A stretch of 37,929 bases of DNA from Bacteroidia bacterium (GCA_030430845.1 JAUIKE010000074.1:1-37929); one strand, 5' to 3'; positions 1 through 8,612 are shown, counted from the stretch's first letter. Translations and numbers: made by a program. The notes: a model not told the origin generated them from the letters alone.

Positions 1-2570
1 GTCACGTTCAGCAATACGGCAATTCCAATCATGGCTGGACGAAAGTGCTGAAGACCATAGCCGGCTCCTGGGCCTGGGGAGGGATGTTCAGCATGGCCCT
101 TCCACGTTGGTTCACGGAAGGCGATGCGACCGGGATAGAGACGGCGCTTACCTCCTCTGGGCGGGGCCGTTTGCCCTATTTCGATATGGAGTACCGCTCG
201 CTGATCTTGAATGAGTTGGATTATTCTTATGAAAAAGCAGCAGCCGGTTCGCTCAAAGATTTTGTCCCCGATTGGTACAAACTTGGGTATTACATGACCA
301 CTTATGCCCGAAAAGAATTTGGGAGAGACATCTGGACGGAGGTGGTGGACGATGCCACCCGCTATCGAGGCATTATTTATCCGTTTAACAAAGGTTTGAA
401 GGAAAAAACAGGATTAACAGTTAAGGAGTTGTATCAGCATACAATGGAGGATTTGGAAAAAAACTGGAAAACGGAAGAAAAGGAAAAGGCCCGTTTTTTT
501 ACCGAAGGAAAACAGCTAAACACCCAAACTAAAAAGAATATTACTCATTATTATACACCGCGATATCTGAATGACAACACTTTGATTGCCACAAAAAGCG
601 GGTATGATCAAATCCCGGTTTTTATCCAAATAGATTCAAAAGGCAACGAAAAAAGACTGACCGAGCCAGGCATTATCCGCAATCCGCTGAATGCGACCTT
701 ATCCCTGGTTAACGGACAGTTAAGCTGGTCGGAACTGGGCTATGACCTGCGCTGGCGGAACAAAAACTTCATGAATGTGCGGTCTTATAATCTGCACAGC
801 AAGGGCAAGAAGAAACTTAGCTCCCAATCAAAATATTTCTCACCTGCTTTTTCTTCCGATGCCTCTCAGATTGCAGTAGTAGAAGCAGATGAAAACATGC
901 AATACCGACTGCTGATATTGAATGCCGCTTCCGGAGCCGTCATCCGAAGCCTGCCGAATCCCGATAATTATTTTTATGCCTTTCCTGCCTGGATGGAAGA
1001 TGATCAGCAGTTAGTGGTGATGGCTCAAAAAGGGGAGCGGATGGGGCTGCAAAAAATCCATGCAGAAAGTGGCGCAATGGAGTGGTTGACGCCTCCTGCT
1101 AACCAGCACCTCAGCCATCCGGTCGTTAAAGGCGAGTATGTCTATTTTTCGGCAGGGTACACCGGTATCAATAATATCTTTGCCCTTCATTTGGAAGATG
1201 AGACGATTTTCCAACTGACTTCCTCCGCGCTGGGAGCCTTTCAACCGACCGTTTCTCCTAATGGAAAAAAACTAAGCTTTAGCGAATTCCACCCTCAGGG
1301 GTATAACCTGATCGAAGTGGAACTGGAAAAGGCATTATGGGAAAAATATGAAACGGATAGCCCAGGAAGTATACGTTATTTTGAGCCTTTAGTTGAACAA
1401 GAAGGGGGGAGTATTGTGGAAAAAGTAGGTACGGAAGAATTTGAGGTTGAGAAATTCAACAAATGGAGTGGTATCCTCAATTTTCACAGCTGGCTACCGA
1501 CGATCGATCATCCCATTTACGGAGCGAAGATCTTGTCTGATAATAAATTCGGTACGCTTTCTTTGGAAGCGGGCGGTTTTTATAACGTCAATGAAGAGGA
1601 ATGGACCTTTCAGGCAGACGCCACCTATGCAGAACTCTATCCATTTATCAATGCCAATTATCGCCATTCGAACCGTTCGTCGGTGATTTACAATTTCACC
1701 CCGGCTAATGACTCCATTATTTTTGCCAATACCTATATCGAAGAATGGAAAGAAAACCGGATTTCCACCGGTTTGTCGCTGCCGCTTAACTTAACCAGCG
1801 GCAACTTTTTTAACAGCCTTTTCCTACGGGCAGATTATCAAAAAATTAAGGTGGACATAGACGGAAACTTTGACAATCCGAACAATGCCCGGGATACTTT
1901 GGTGGTTCGGAACGGAACCATTGACCAATTTGATTTTCTCTTTAAAGAACCCTTGCAAAGTACGGATCTGAATGCTTTGAGCTTGCGGATGGTTTTCAGA
2001 AGTTTTCGCCGTCAGGCCCTACAGCATCTCAACCCCCGGCTGGGTTTAAATCTTGATTTGAGTTATCGGACGACGCTGGGTACAGATGACTTTGAGGCCG
2101 ATGTGTTATTGCTTAGAGGAGATGTATTTTTACCCGGCCTTGGTCGCAATCACAGCATAGTGGTTAATACGATGTATCAAAGGCAAGATTTACTGGATAA
2201 CTACCGTTTTCCGAATATATTTATCTATCCCAGGGGATATAATACCACCTTTGGTGACCGAATTTTTAAAGTCGGATTTAATTATCATATGCCACTCTTC
2301 TATCCCGACTGGGCCCTTGGTGGCTTGGCTTTTATGAAGCGGGTAAAAGCAAATGTATTTTATGATTATGCCCGTTTGAGTGGCGATACACCCTTCGAAA
2401 ATGTATGGACGCAGGCATCTACAGGCCTGGAACTGACCTTTGATGTGCGCTTTTTCCGTTTAGTGGAAGTGGACTTTGGGTTTCGATACAGCCGGATTTT
2501 GGGCGATAGCTTTTTACCGGGTAATGAACGAAATCAGTTTGATTTCCTTTTAATTAGTATATCAGAGTAA
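1..2570 (+). CDS. Outer-membrane peptidase-like/beta-propeller/beta-barrel protein, 5' end outside window
   Basis: The frame is open to the left edge (first full codon at base 3), so the true start lies upstream. The first residues read HVQQYGN, which could be the second half of an HExxH zinc site, followed by a helical region like gluzincin (peptidase MA-type) domains, to about residue 160 of the visible part. Residues of about 165-450 form a TolB/WD40-like propeller (repeated phrases such as FSSDASQIAVV and VSPNGKKLSFSEF). From about residue 480 to the end the sequence alternates aromatic and polar residues and ends in FDFLLISISE, as expected of an outer-membrane beta-barrel. I infer a cell-surface protein with a periplasmic or extracellular propeller. 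Substrate unknown. The next gene starts 19 bases after its stop. Confidence is good for the architecture and low for any activity, because the catalytic motif is off the window. Confidence 0.7.
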   Translation, partial: HVQQYGNSNHGWTKVLKTIAGSWAWGGMFSMALPRWFTEGDATGIETALTSSGRGRLPYFDMEYRSLILNELDYSYEKAAAGSLKDFVPDWYKLGYYMTTYARKEFGRDIWTEVVDDATRYRGIIYPFNKGLKEKTGLTVKELYQHTMEDLEKNWKTEEKEKARFFTEGKQLNTQTKKNITHYYTPRYLNDNTLIATKSGYDQIPVFIQIDSKGNEKRLTEPGIIRNPLNATLSLVNGQLSWSELGYDLRWRNKNFMNVRSYNLHSKGKKKLSSQSKYFSPAFSSDASQIAVVEADENMQYRLLILNAASGAVIRSLPNPDNYFYAFPAWMEDDQQLVVMAQKGERMGLQKIHAESGAMEWLTPPANQHLSHPVVKGEYVYFSAGYTGINNIFALHLEDETIFQLTSSALGAFQPTVSPNGKKLSFSEFHPQGYNLIEVELEKALWEKYETDSPGSIRYFEPLVEQEGGSIVEKVGTEEFEVEKFNKWSGILNFHSWLPTIDHPIYGAKILSDNKFGTLSLEAGGFYNVNEEEWTFQADATYAELYPFINANYRHSNRSSVIYNFTPANDSIIFANTYIEEWKENRISTGLSLPLNLTSGNFFNSLFLRADYQKIKVDIDGNFDNPNNARDTLVVRNGTIDQFDFLFKEPLQSTDLNALSLRMVFRSFRRQALQHLNPRLGLNLDLSYRTTLGTDDFEADVLLLRGDVFLPGLGRNHSIVVNTMYQRQDLLDNYRFPNIFIYPRGYNTTFGDRIFKVGFNYHMPLFYPDWALGGLAFMKRVKANVFYDYARLSGDTPFENVWTQASTGLELTFDVRFFRLVEVDFGFRYSRILGDSFLPGNERNQFDFLLISISE

Positions 2571-2589
2571 GTAAGATAATTGTTTGAAA

Positions 2590-3141
2590 ATGAGCCAGAA
2601 CAAACCATGGCCGATAGAAGAAGTATTTAATGCCTGGCAGTTGGCCACTCGCCTGCACGACGGGCAAAAATACGCCGGGCCGGAAAAGGATGAATATGTA
2701 GAGTACCTCAATCACATCGGAGGAGTCCTGCTCGAATTAATGAATGCCTTGCAATATGAAGAAGGCCTTGACACCAATCTGGCTATTCATTGCGCCATTT
2801 TACATGATACGGTGGAAGATACGTACCTTAGTCCGGAAGAATTGGAAGGACGGTTTGGCCCGGCCATTGCCGCAGGCGTAATGGCCCTGACCAAGAACCA
2901 AAAACTCGGTAGCAAAAAAGAAAAAATGCAGGACAGTCTCCGTCGCATCCGCCAACAACCTAAGGAAGTCTGGATGGTCAAAATGGCCGACCGGATCGTG
3001 AATCTGCAGCCGCCACCCTTTCATTGGAGTGCAGAGAAAAAGGAGCGATATCGGGAAGAAGCCAAAATGATCCTCGACGAATTGAAAGAGGGGAGTGCTT
3101 ATTTAGCAAAGCGCTTGCTAGAGAAAATTGAAAGATATTAA
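2590..3141 (+). CDS. Small RelA/SpoT-like HD-domain hydrolase (putative small alarmone hydrolase)
   Basis: This 183-residue protein is essentially a single HD domain of the SpoT/MESH1 type. It has the histidine in YLNHIGGV, the core motif LHDTVEDT (SpoT enzymes have HDxxEDT) and the downstream MVKMADRIVNL, matching the K-x-ADR-x-x-N motif that lines the nucleotide site. There is no synthetase, TGS or ACT domain, so it cannot be a full-length Rel/SpoT. Known members of this family remove the 3' pyrophosphate from (p)ppGpp; that role is inferred here. I chose the ATG at 2590 over a TTG two codons earlier. The gene follows the preceding stop by 19 bases and is likely co-transcribed with it. No signal peptide is seen, so it is cytosolic. 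Confidence 0.75.
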   Translation: MSQNKPWPIEEVFNAWQLATRLHDGQKYAGPEKDEYVEYLNHIGGVLLELMNALQYEEGLDTNLAIHCAILHDTVEDTYLSPEELEGRFGPAIAAGVMALTKNQKLGSKKEKMQDSLRRIRQQPKEVWMVKMADRIVNLQPPPFHWSAEKKERYREEAKMILDELKEGSAYLAKRLLEKIERY

Positions 3142-3371
3142 GTCAGCTAGCAGGATTATTGGTGTTTAAAAAATAAGCGCTAATCGGACAGCAAGCTTCA
3201 GCTTGCCAGGAAAGCGAGCTTTAGCTTGCTTAAAATCGGAGGTTAAGAATTAAACGCCAATTATCCTATCCAAGATTTGCGAATATTGTTTAATAAATTA
3301 TACAAGCCCTGTATTTTCCTTCCTACTAAACAGTGTAAATTCAATTGCCGTCTGCTTTAAAAAATATAAAA
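3142..3371. repeat. Intergenic spacer with a double AGCTTGC palindrome
   Basis: Two short palindromes lie side by side at 3191-3206 (GCAAGCT-TC-AGCTTGC) and 3214-3229 (GCGAGCT-TT-AGCTTGC). They share the same right arm and are separated by seven bases. Either could form a small hairpin, but no T-run follows, so a classical terminator is unlikely. It resembles short dispersed intergenic repeats. The rest of the spacer is AT-rich and I see no clear promoter consensus in it. Confidence 0.4.
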
Positions 3372-4751
3372 ATGAAAAACCTAATCTCCTTTTTATGTCT
3401 ACTGCTAAGCCTAAACTTACAAGCCAACGATACCATTTATTACACACTTAGCGCACAAGCAGGCCATCCGGAAGTTAAAGTGAGCATACAATTTGAAGAA
3501 GCCGTTAATGGGCCTTTGCGAGTCGTCATTCCCCGCTCTGCCCCCGGAACTTACGAAATAACCGACTATTCCCGCTTTGTGGAATACCTGGATGGAACCA
3601 CTAATATGGGGGCCCTCGTGCCGGCAGAAAAAGGCATCGGCTCGTACTACGATATACGTCCGGATGAGAGCCCCATTCAGCGTATTTCCTATGCCATGAA
3701 CATCGACCGGATGGAGGACGAACTGGAAGGCTGGGCTAGCTCCAAAAGAAGGGATGCTTATCTCGGCATGCTGGGCTATTCTGTCTTTGGTTTTGTAGAA
3801 GGTATGGAAGACAAACCGATAGTGCTGACCATTGAAGCAAGCAATGATTGGCCGATTTTTTCTACACTGAGGCCTAGTCTGGATCGACCCAAAGGAGAAG
3901 CTCAATTCAGAGCAAGTAATTATGCCGAACTCGCGGATGCTCAGTACCTGCTCGGGGATAAGGTGCAGATATTAAAAGTTGAAAAAGCCAAAATACCTCT
4001 ATTCGCCGCCGTTTATTCCGAGACGGACGTTAACTTGAAAGCGATTGGGCAGATGGGTGAGCAGGCCCTGGGCTTGCTAGACAACTACTTTGGTTTTACG
4101 CCTATGCCGCATTACACCATGGTCTATGAATACCTCAACCCAAGAACACCTAGGCATGCATACAACTTCTCCATCGAACACATGAACAGCATGACGGCGA
4201 CTTTCGATCTGTCAGCTGCGCCTAAGGTATACAATCCTCAAAGCCGGTATTACAGCTCATTAATTCACCATATGGGCCATTCCTGGGTGCCTTTGCGCTC
4301 TTATGGCGGTGGTTATCGGCCTTTTTCCTGGGAGGTGGCGCCCCTGATCGAAACGATCTGGCTGCATGAAGGATTCATTTGGTATGTCCTGTATGAGGTG
4401 ACCGGTAATGAAGGATTGATCCGGATGTTCCGCGAAACGGTGGAAACGGCTCCTGACTTTATTCAGCGTTTATCCCTCAAAGAATTATCCTACCTGGCTT
4501 CTACTCAGTACGGCACCGATTTTCGGATTGGCCGGAATGCCTTTTCTCGCGGGGCCTTGTTCGCTTTTGAATTGGATCAATTTATTACAGAAAAAACCGG
4601 AGGGGAGAAGTCATTCCGGGATGCTATCTTGAATCTGTATCATTGGTCGGAGCAAAACCAGAAAGCCTTGCCGTATGAGGAGATCCCGGTGATTATGGAG
4701 AAAGGCTTGGGAGTGGATATAAAGGAGGTGTGGGAGAAGTGGAAAAATTAA
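3372..4751 (+). CDS. M61 (glycyl aminopeptidase)-like protein with altered zinc motif
   Basis: The protein has a signal peptide (MKNLISFLCLLLSLNLQA) and the M61 layout: an N-terminal beta domain to about residue 190, then a thermolysin-like domain with FSIEHMNSMT (M61 signature G/S-x-EH-x-x-S) and the third-ligand region WLHEGFIWY (Glu333). The HExxH site reads HHMGH at residues 299-303: both histidines remain but the catalytic glutamate is histidine. The usual C-terminal PDZ domain is also absent, giving 459 residues against roughly 560-620 for family members. It is therefore probably catalytically impaired or altered, acting in the periplasm. The ATG at 3372 was chosen because it begins the signal peptide; an in-frame start at 3345 would put polar residues in front of it. 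The gene runs straight into a terminator hairpin. Confidence 0.75.
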   Translation: MKNLISFLCLLLSLNLQANDTIYYTLSAQAGHPEVKVSIQFEEAVNGPLRVVIPRSAPGTYEITDYSRFVEYLDGTTNMGALVPAEKGIGSYYDIRPDESPIQRISYAMNIDRMEDELEGWASSKRRDAYLGMLGYSVFGFVEGMEDKPIVLTIEASNDWPIFSTLRPSLDRPKGEAQFRASNYAELADAQYLLGDKVQILKVEKAKIPLFAAVYSETDVNLKAIGQMGEQALGLLDNYFGFTPMPHYTMVYEYLNPRTPRHAYNFSIEHMNSMTATFDLSAAPKVYNPQSRYYSSLIHHMGHSWVPLRSYGGGYRPFSWEVAPLIETIWLHEGFIWYVLYEVTGNEGLIRMFRETVETAPDFIQRLSLKELSYLASTQYGTDFRIGRNAFSRGALFAFELDQFITEKTGGEKSFRDAILNLYHWSEQNQKALPYEEIPVIMEKGLGVDIKEVWEKWKN

Positions 4752-4784
4752 AAAAGTTTTGGGGTAGGCCCCAAAACTTTTTAA
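4751..4784. terminator. Bidirectional terminator between convergent genes
   Basis: A 14-bp perfect stem (4751-4764 with 4769-4782, four-base loop) has A5 on the left and T5 on the right arm. It therefore has a U-tract in both directions. It starts on the last base of the M61-like stop codon and lies 8 bases from the stop of the convergent dipeptidase. Confidence 0.85.
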
Positions 4785-4791
4785 CCTAACT

Positions 4792-5949
4792 TTACTTCCA
4801 AATTTCTCCAAGCACCCGCTTAAAATTCGCCCCTAGGATCAGACGAATATTTTCATCGCTGTATTTTCTCCGCACCAAGCCCTCTGTCAGATCAAACATC
4901 TTTTTCGGATGATCCAAACCCTCTATATCGATTTTTTCTCTAAAACTATAGCTGGATTTATAATTCCCCTTCAGCGCATTATAAACATTTTTCGGCAAGT
5001 CGTCATAACCATGCAGGTCCGAATCGGTGCCGATGCCGACATGCTCAATACCTGTCAATTTGATCACATGTTCCATATGATCCAGGTAGTGCTCGATGGT
5101 TGTCGGTTCCTCGTTTTTGACAAAATTACGGACTGCCGTAATGCCCATGACCCCACCTTGATTCGCCATTTTTTTGATGGCCTCATCCGTTTTACAGCGA
5201 GGATGACCGGGAGCCAGAGCCCGGCAATTGGAATGTGTAATCAGTACAGGTTGGGAGGAGAGTTCAAACGCATCCAAAGTTGTCTGGTCGCCGCAGTGGG
5301 AAACATCAACCACCATGCCCACCTCGTTCATGGCTTTGACGATGCTTTCGCCGAAGTCACTGATGCCGCCGTCAGCTCGGTCGGTAGAACCACTGGCAAT
5401 GCGGTTTTGAGTGTTGTAAGTAAGTTGTGAAACTCGCTGGCCAATAAAATAAAACTGTTGGACGTCGGCAGCTGTACGGAAATGGTCCGAATTTTGCAGT
5501 CCGAGAATGATACCGGTTTTGCCACTGCTTTTTACTTTTTCAAGGTCCTCTGCCGAATCAACACGCATCAGGATATCCGGGTGTTCTGCTACTAATCCGT
5601 TGTAAGCGGCGAAAAAGCTCATCACGTCAGCATAGGCATTGGGACCGCCCATGCCGACAGCGGGGTGGAAAATGCTAATGCCGGATGATTGAATGGCTTT
5701 TAGTTCCTCCTTGCTAAATTGCAAAAAGTTTTGTCCCTTGGCGGGCGCTGTAAACATTTTCCCCATATCCAGGATAGAGAGCATGTCGATGACCAAAGAT
5801 TCAGCCATTAGGTCCATGGTTCTTTTGGAATAAGTCGTCGTAGAAAAAGGGAAGGGAGAAAAACGACTCAAACCGATAAAGGGAACAGAAACGGCAGCTT
5901 TGGCCATTTTATTTAAAAATTGGCGACGAGAGGAAGTGGGTTTGTGCAT
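4792..5949 (-). CDS. Tat-exported membrane-dipeptidase-like protein (peptidase M19 family)
   Basis: The N-terminus carries a twin-arginine signal (SRRQFLNK followed by a hydrophobic stretch), so the folded protein is probably exported. The body matches the M19 renal dipeptidase TIM barrel: VVDVSHCGD (His218), PVLITHSNCRAL (His239), a C-terminal VGIGTDSDL (Asp309/311) and a GGVMGITAV strand. Canonical M19 enzymes also use an N-terminal HxD pair and a bridging glutamate. Here the corresponding positions read VIDMLS (residues 53-58) and GLQNSDHF (Gln152), so part of the binuclear zinc site is missing or rearranged. This matches a divergent M19 branch; peptidase activity should not be assumed. 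The start at 5949 puts the Tat motif at residue 8. It is divergent from the MFS gene. Confidence 0.75.
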   Translation of the reverse strand: MHKPTSSRRQFLNKMAKAAVSVPFIGLSRFSPFPFSTTTYSKRTMDLMAESLVIDMLSILDMGKMFTAPAKGQNFLQFSKEELKAIQSSGISIFHPAVGMGGPNAYADVMSFFAAYNGLVAEHPDILMRVDSAEDLEKVKSSGKTGIILGLQNSDHFRTAADVQQFYFIGQRVSQLTYNTQNRIASGSTDRADGGISDFGESIVKAMNEVGMVVDVSHCGDQTTLDAFELSSQPVLITHSNCRALAPGHPRCKTDEAIKKMANQGGVMGITAVRNFVKNEEPTTIEHYLDHMEHVIKLTGIEHVGIGTDSDLHGYDDLPKNVYNALKGNYKSSYSFREKIDIEGLDHPKKMFDLTEGLVRRKYSDENIRLILGANFKRVLGEIWK

Positions 5950-6016
5950 GGCTGATTAGTTTTGTTGCTATCAAGATAATGAATATTTTTTTTCATCCCA
6001 GTTCAAATTGATGTGA

Positions 6017-7201
6017 ATGAAGAAGCTGGTTCGCAGCATATATGCCTTTAAGTTTTTAGATGACTTGGTGCTGATCTATCCCTTATACGCTGTGATGTTC
6101 ACCGAATTCGGTATGCAGGCCTGGCAAGTATCGGCTCTTTTCCTGACGTGGTCGCTGACCTCCTTTTTCCTGGAGATCCCTTCAGGAGCCTGGGCAGATA
6201 AGTATGACCGGAAGAAAATTCTTTTTCTGGGCCAATGTATTCGGGCACTGGGATATTTGTGCTGGCTGTGTTTTCCAACTTTTGCGGGATTTATGGCGGG
6301 GTTTGTTTGTTGGGGGATCAAAAGTGCCCTGACCTCCGGGACTTTTCAGGCATTGGTGTATGATGAATTAAAGTATTATGGACAAGAAGATAAATTTGCA
6401 AAAATCTGGGGCCGCACCCAAACCTTGTCTTTCATCGCCTCCTTGATTGCGTCCCTCTTGGCATCTCCGGCGATATTAGTTGGCTATCCGTTCGTATTGA
6501 TCTTAAGCAGTCTGGCTGTTTTATTATCAGGAATAGTGATTATTCGGATAAATGTTAAGGCAGTTCACTTTATGAATAGCCATGTGAATTATTTTTCTAT
6601 TCTTCGGGAAGGCTGGAACAATGCCTTTAATAATCGCCTGGTATTTCGACTCATCTTATTATATGCTTTGGTTATTGCGCTGAACGGCGGGCTGGATGAG
6701 TATTGGCCTATATTTACCAGGGAGGTAGGAATTCCTGTGTACGGCCTGGGAATCGTTTTGGGAATGTTGAGTTTGGGGGAAGCGCTGGGAAGCTTTTTGG
6801 CGCATTATTTTGAGAAAAAGAGACTTACATTTATTTACTGGCTCACTTTTTCCAACGGGCTTCTATTGTTGGTGTCTGCTTACTTTTATAAGTGGCCTGT
6901 TCTGTTGCTTATTTTTGTTTTCAGTTTTATTGTGTCGCTCATCCAGGTGTTGCTGGAAAGCCGGCTCCATCACGCCATTCCGGATGAGACCCGTGCTACG
7001 GTTTCTTCTATTAACGGCTTTTTGACGGAGCTGATGGTTATGGGGGTGTTTGGTGGCTTTGGGTTACTCTCTCAAATGTATAATTACCAAATTGCTTTCT
7101 TATGTTTTGGGGGGATTATCCTGTTGGCGGCCCTTATTTATTTGTCAGGTCAAAACCATGCATTATCGGACAAAAGCGGACAAAAGCGGACAGAAAGGTG
7201 A
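6017..7201 (+). CDS. Major facilitator superfamily (MFS) transporter
   Basis: The 394-residue protein is strongly hydrophobic with about twelve predicted transmembrane helices. The conserved MFS motif A is present between helices 2 and 3 (GAWADKYDRKKIL at about residues 57-69). It is an inner-membrane secondary transporter. The drug/sugar subgroup and substrate cannot be read from the sequence. The gene stands alone between the divergent M19 gene (67-bp gap) and a strong terminator. The last residues (SGQKRTER) are encoded by a short direct repeat (gcggacaaaa), so the C-terminal tail may have been extended by slippage. Confidence 0.85.
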   Translation: MKKLVRSIYAFKFLDDLVLIYPLYAVMFTEFGMQAWQVSALFLTWSLTSFFLEIPSGAWADKYDRKKILFLGQCIRALGYLCWLCFPTFAGFMAGFVCWGIKSALTSGTFQALVYDELKYYGQEDKFAKIWGRTQTLSFIASLIASLLASPAILVGYPFVLILSSLAVLLSGIVIIRINVKAVHFMNSHVNYFSILREGWNNAFNNRLVFRLILLYALVIALNGGLDEYWPIFTREVGIPVYGLGIVLGMLSLGEALGSFLAHYFEKKRLTFIYWLTFSNGLLLLVSAYFYKWPVLLLIFVFSFIVSLIQVLLESRLHHAIPDETRATVSSINGFLTELMVMGVFGGFGLLSQMYNYQIAFLCFGGIILLAALIYLSGQNHALSDKSGQKRTER

Positions 7202-7244
7202 TTTTGTGGGAGAAAAGTGGTATTTTCCAATGGAGATTTTCGGG

Positions 7245-7294
7245 TGCTAGTGACCTGGTGACTCCAAGTCACCAGGTCACTAGCAATTTTTTTT
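7245..7294 (+). terminator. Rho-independent terminator of the MFS gene
   Basis: A perfect 19-bp stem (arms 7245-7263 and 7267-7285, three-base loop) is followed by an eight-T run at 7287-7294. It lies 44 bases after the MFS stop. This is the strongest feature in the 185-bp spacer; nothing else is evident there. Confidence 0.85.
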
Positions 7295-7386
7295 CCACTC
7301 TACTATTATTGCCGCATCTTACGGCCAGTCAAACACCAATTATTAGCCTGCACCCGTATGATGACCGTCAGCCCAAAACTCGACCT

Positions 7387-7998
7387 CTACTCCTCTCGCT
7401 CAAAGCCCTCAATCTCTTTCAAAAATACTCTCGCTTTCTCTAATTCCTTGTCCGGGAATTTTAACAACACCCAGGTTATGATCAAGGAAACGACCAAACT
7501 GCCGACAAATGGGTATGTCCAGTTTTGTATCACCAAAAACAGGTCCACACCAAACCAGGACTTGCCGGCTACGATCACAAATAGTAAGAAAAATATGGGG
7601 ATCTGAATGATCAAACTTTGAGTATCGCGACGATCAAATAGCTGAAAACGAGCGATCCGCTTTTGTGCTTCCGCCAAAGGAAGCTCGTAGTTGATGGTTT
7701 GGATCTGCCACCATTTATAGATCCCCCAGCCTATTCCAATCCAGGCAAATACACCCAGGAAAGCAGCGCTGATCAGGAATTTCGTTTCCTGCCAGTGGTC
7801 AACCATGAACTGCACGATGCAGATCCAAAAAATAGAATAAGCAAAGGTCTCGAAGATGGCTGTAAACTTATATTCCCCAAGTAAAGCATGTGTTTTTTTG
7901 AGACTTACTTCCTTTAGTAAATAACTATTGACTGCCCACTGTCCACTATCGGCCTGTGCCGCTTCCTTCCATACCGATTTTAAATCATCTAAGTTCAT
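7387..7998 (-). CDS. Four-helix membrane protein of unknown function, paired with ECF sigma factor
   Basis: I do not recognise the family. The 203-residue protein begins MNLDDLKSVWKE, a soluble N-terminal helix found in several Bacteroidota proteins encoded beside ECF sigma factors. It then has hydrophobic segments at about residues 48-66, 74-95, 127-145 and 162-180, with basic and acidic loops between. It starts four bases after the stop of the sigma factor gene, so the two are almost certainly one transcript. The pairing and the membrane location suggest it could hold or regulate the sigma factor, but there is no zinc-finger (HxxxCxxC) or FecR-type anti-sigma domain, so this is only inference. 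Confidence 0.7.
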   Translation of the reverse strand: MNLDDLKSVWKEAAQADSGQWAVNSYLLKEVSLKKTHALLGEYKFTAIFETFAYSIFWICIVQFMVDHWQETKFLISAAFLGVFAWIGIGWGIYKWWQIQTINYELPLAEAQKRIARFQLFDRRDTQSLIIQIPIFFLLFVIVAGKSWFGVDLFLVIQNWTYPFVGSLVVSLIITWVLLKFPDKELEKARVFLKEIEGFEREE

Positions 7999-8002
7999 GA
8001 TG

Positions 8003-8509
8003 TTAGTTTTTTTGTTCTTTAATAGTTTGCTGAGCCGATTTTTTCAACTTCTTCTTGATTCGGTTGATCTTGCTGGCTACATTCGTTTCCGTCAAGCCCA
8101 CCACAGCTGCTATTTCTTTATAGTTGTAATCTTCCAGGTATAGCAGAATGATAGCCTTATTCAAATCATCCAATTGAAGGATCAACTCATAGACCACATT
8201 GAGCCGGGGGTCTTCCTCATGATTATTTTCACGGAAAGAGACCAAATTCAGATCAGTGGGCGACTCTTTACGCTTTAGCAGCCTGCGGTGATGGGAAATG
8301 GCAACGTTCAGGGCAATGCGATACACCCAGGTGGAGGCCCTGTACGTCGGATCGTACTTAGGGAATGCTTTCCACAACTGAATGATGATCTCCTGCGCCA
8401 GGTCCTTCCGCTCCGAAGTTTGCTGACAATAAGTCTGAGCGACCTTAAAAACGATCTTTTGATGTTGTTCTAAAAATGAAGAGAAATCTCCTTTTTGCTC
8501 TTTGGTCAT
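8003..8509 (-). CDS. ECF-family RNA polymerase sigma factor
   Basis: The 168-residue protein contains sigma region 2 (about residues 10-75, with DLAQEIIIQLWKAFPKY and the WVYRIALNVA segment) and region 4 (about 110-160, with the helix-turn-helix YKEIAAVVGLTETNVASKINRIKKKLK). It has no region 1 or 3, which is the ECF layout. The frame is open further upstream, to 8650, but that part would overlap the TPR gene, so I chose the ATG at 8507-8509, giving MTKEQKGDFSSFLEQH. It is the first gene of a two-gene unit with the four-helix membrane protein. Regulon and signal are unknown. Confidence 0.9.
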   Translation of the reverse strand: MTKEQKGDFSSFLEQHQKIVFKVAQTYCQQTSERKDLAQEIIIQLWKAFPKYDPTYRASTWVYRIALNVAISHHRRLLKRKESPTDLNLVSFRENNHEEDPRLNVVYELILQLDDLNKAIILLYLEDYNYKEIAAVVGLTETNVASKINRIKKKLKKSAQQTIKEQKN

Positions 8510-8574
8510 TTTTCTGATCACTTGATTCACTATATTATTCGCAAGAAAAGGAGAAAAAATCACAGAGGGATAAA

Positions 8575-8612
8575 AAAAAATAGGAGATGGCCGCCGCCAT
8601 CTCCTATTTTTT
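8575..8612 (-). terminator. Terminator of the TPR lipoprotein gene
   Basis: A 17-bp stem (arms 8575-8591 and 8596-8612, loop of four) is flanked on the left by more A residues. Read on the minus strand it is a GC-rich hairpin followed by a nine-T run. It overlaps the stop codon of the TPR gene (8611-8613) and separates that gene from the sigma factor. Confidence 0.85.

Noticed and set aside
4909..5430. Open frame of 173 codons on the plus strand
   Set aside because: It is antisense to the M19-like gene, whose codons, Tat signal and metal motifs are convincing; the antisense product has no recognisable feature.
7050..7606. Several short plus-strand open frames between the MFS gene and the next
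   Set aside because: They overlap the MFS 3' end, the terminator hairpin or the membrane protein gene on the other strand and show no protein-like features.
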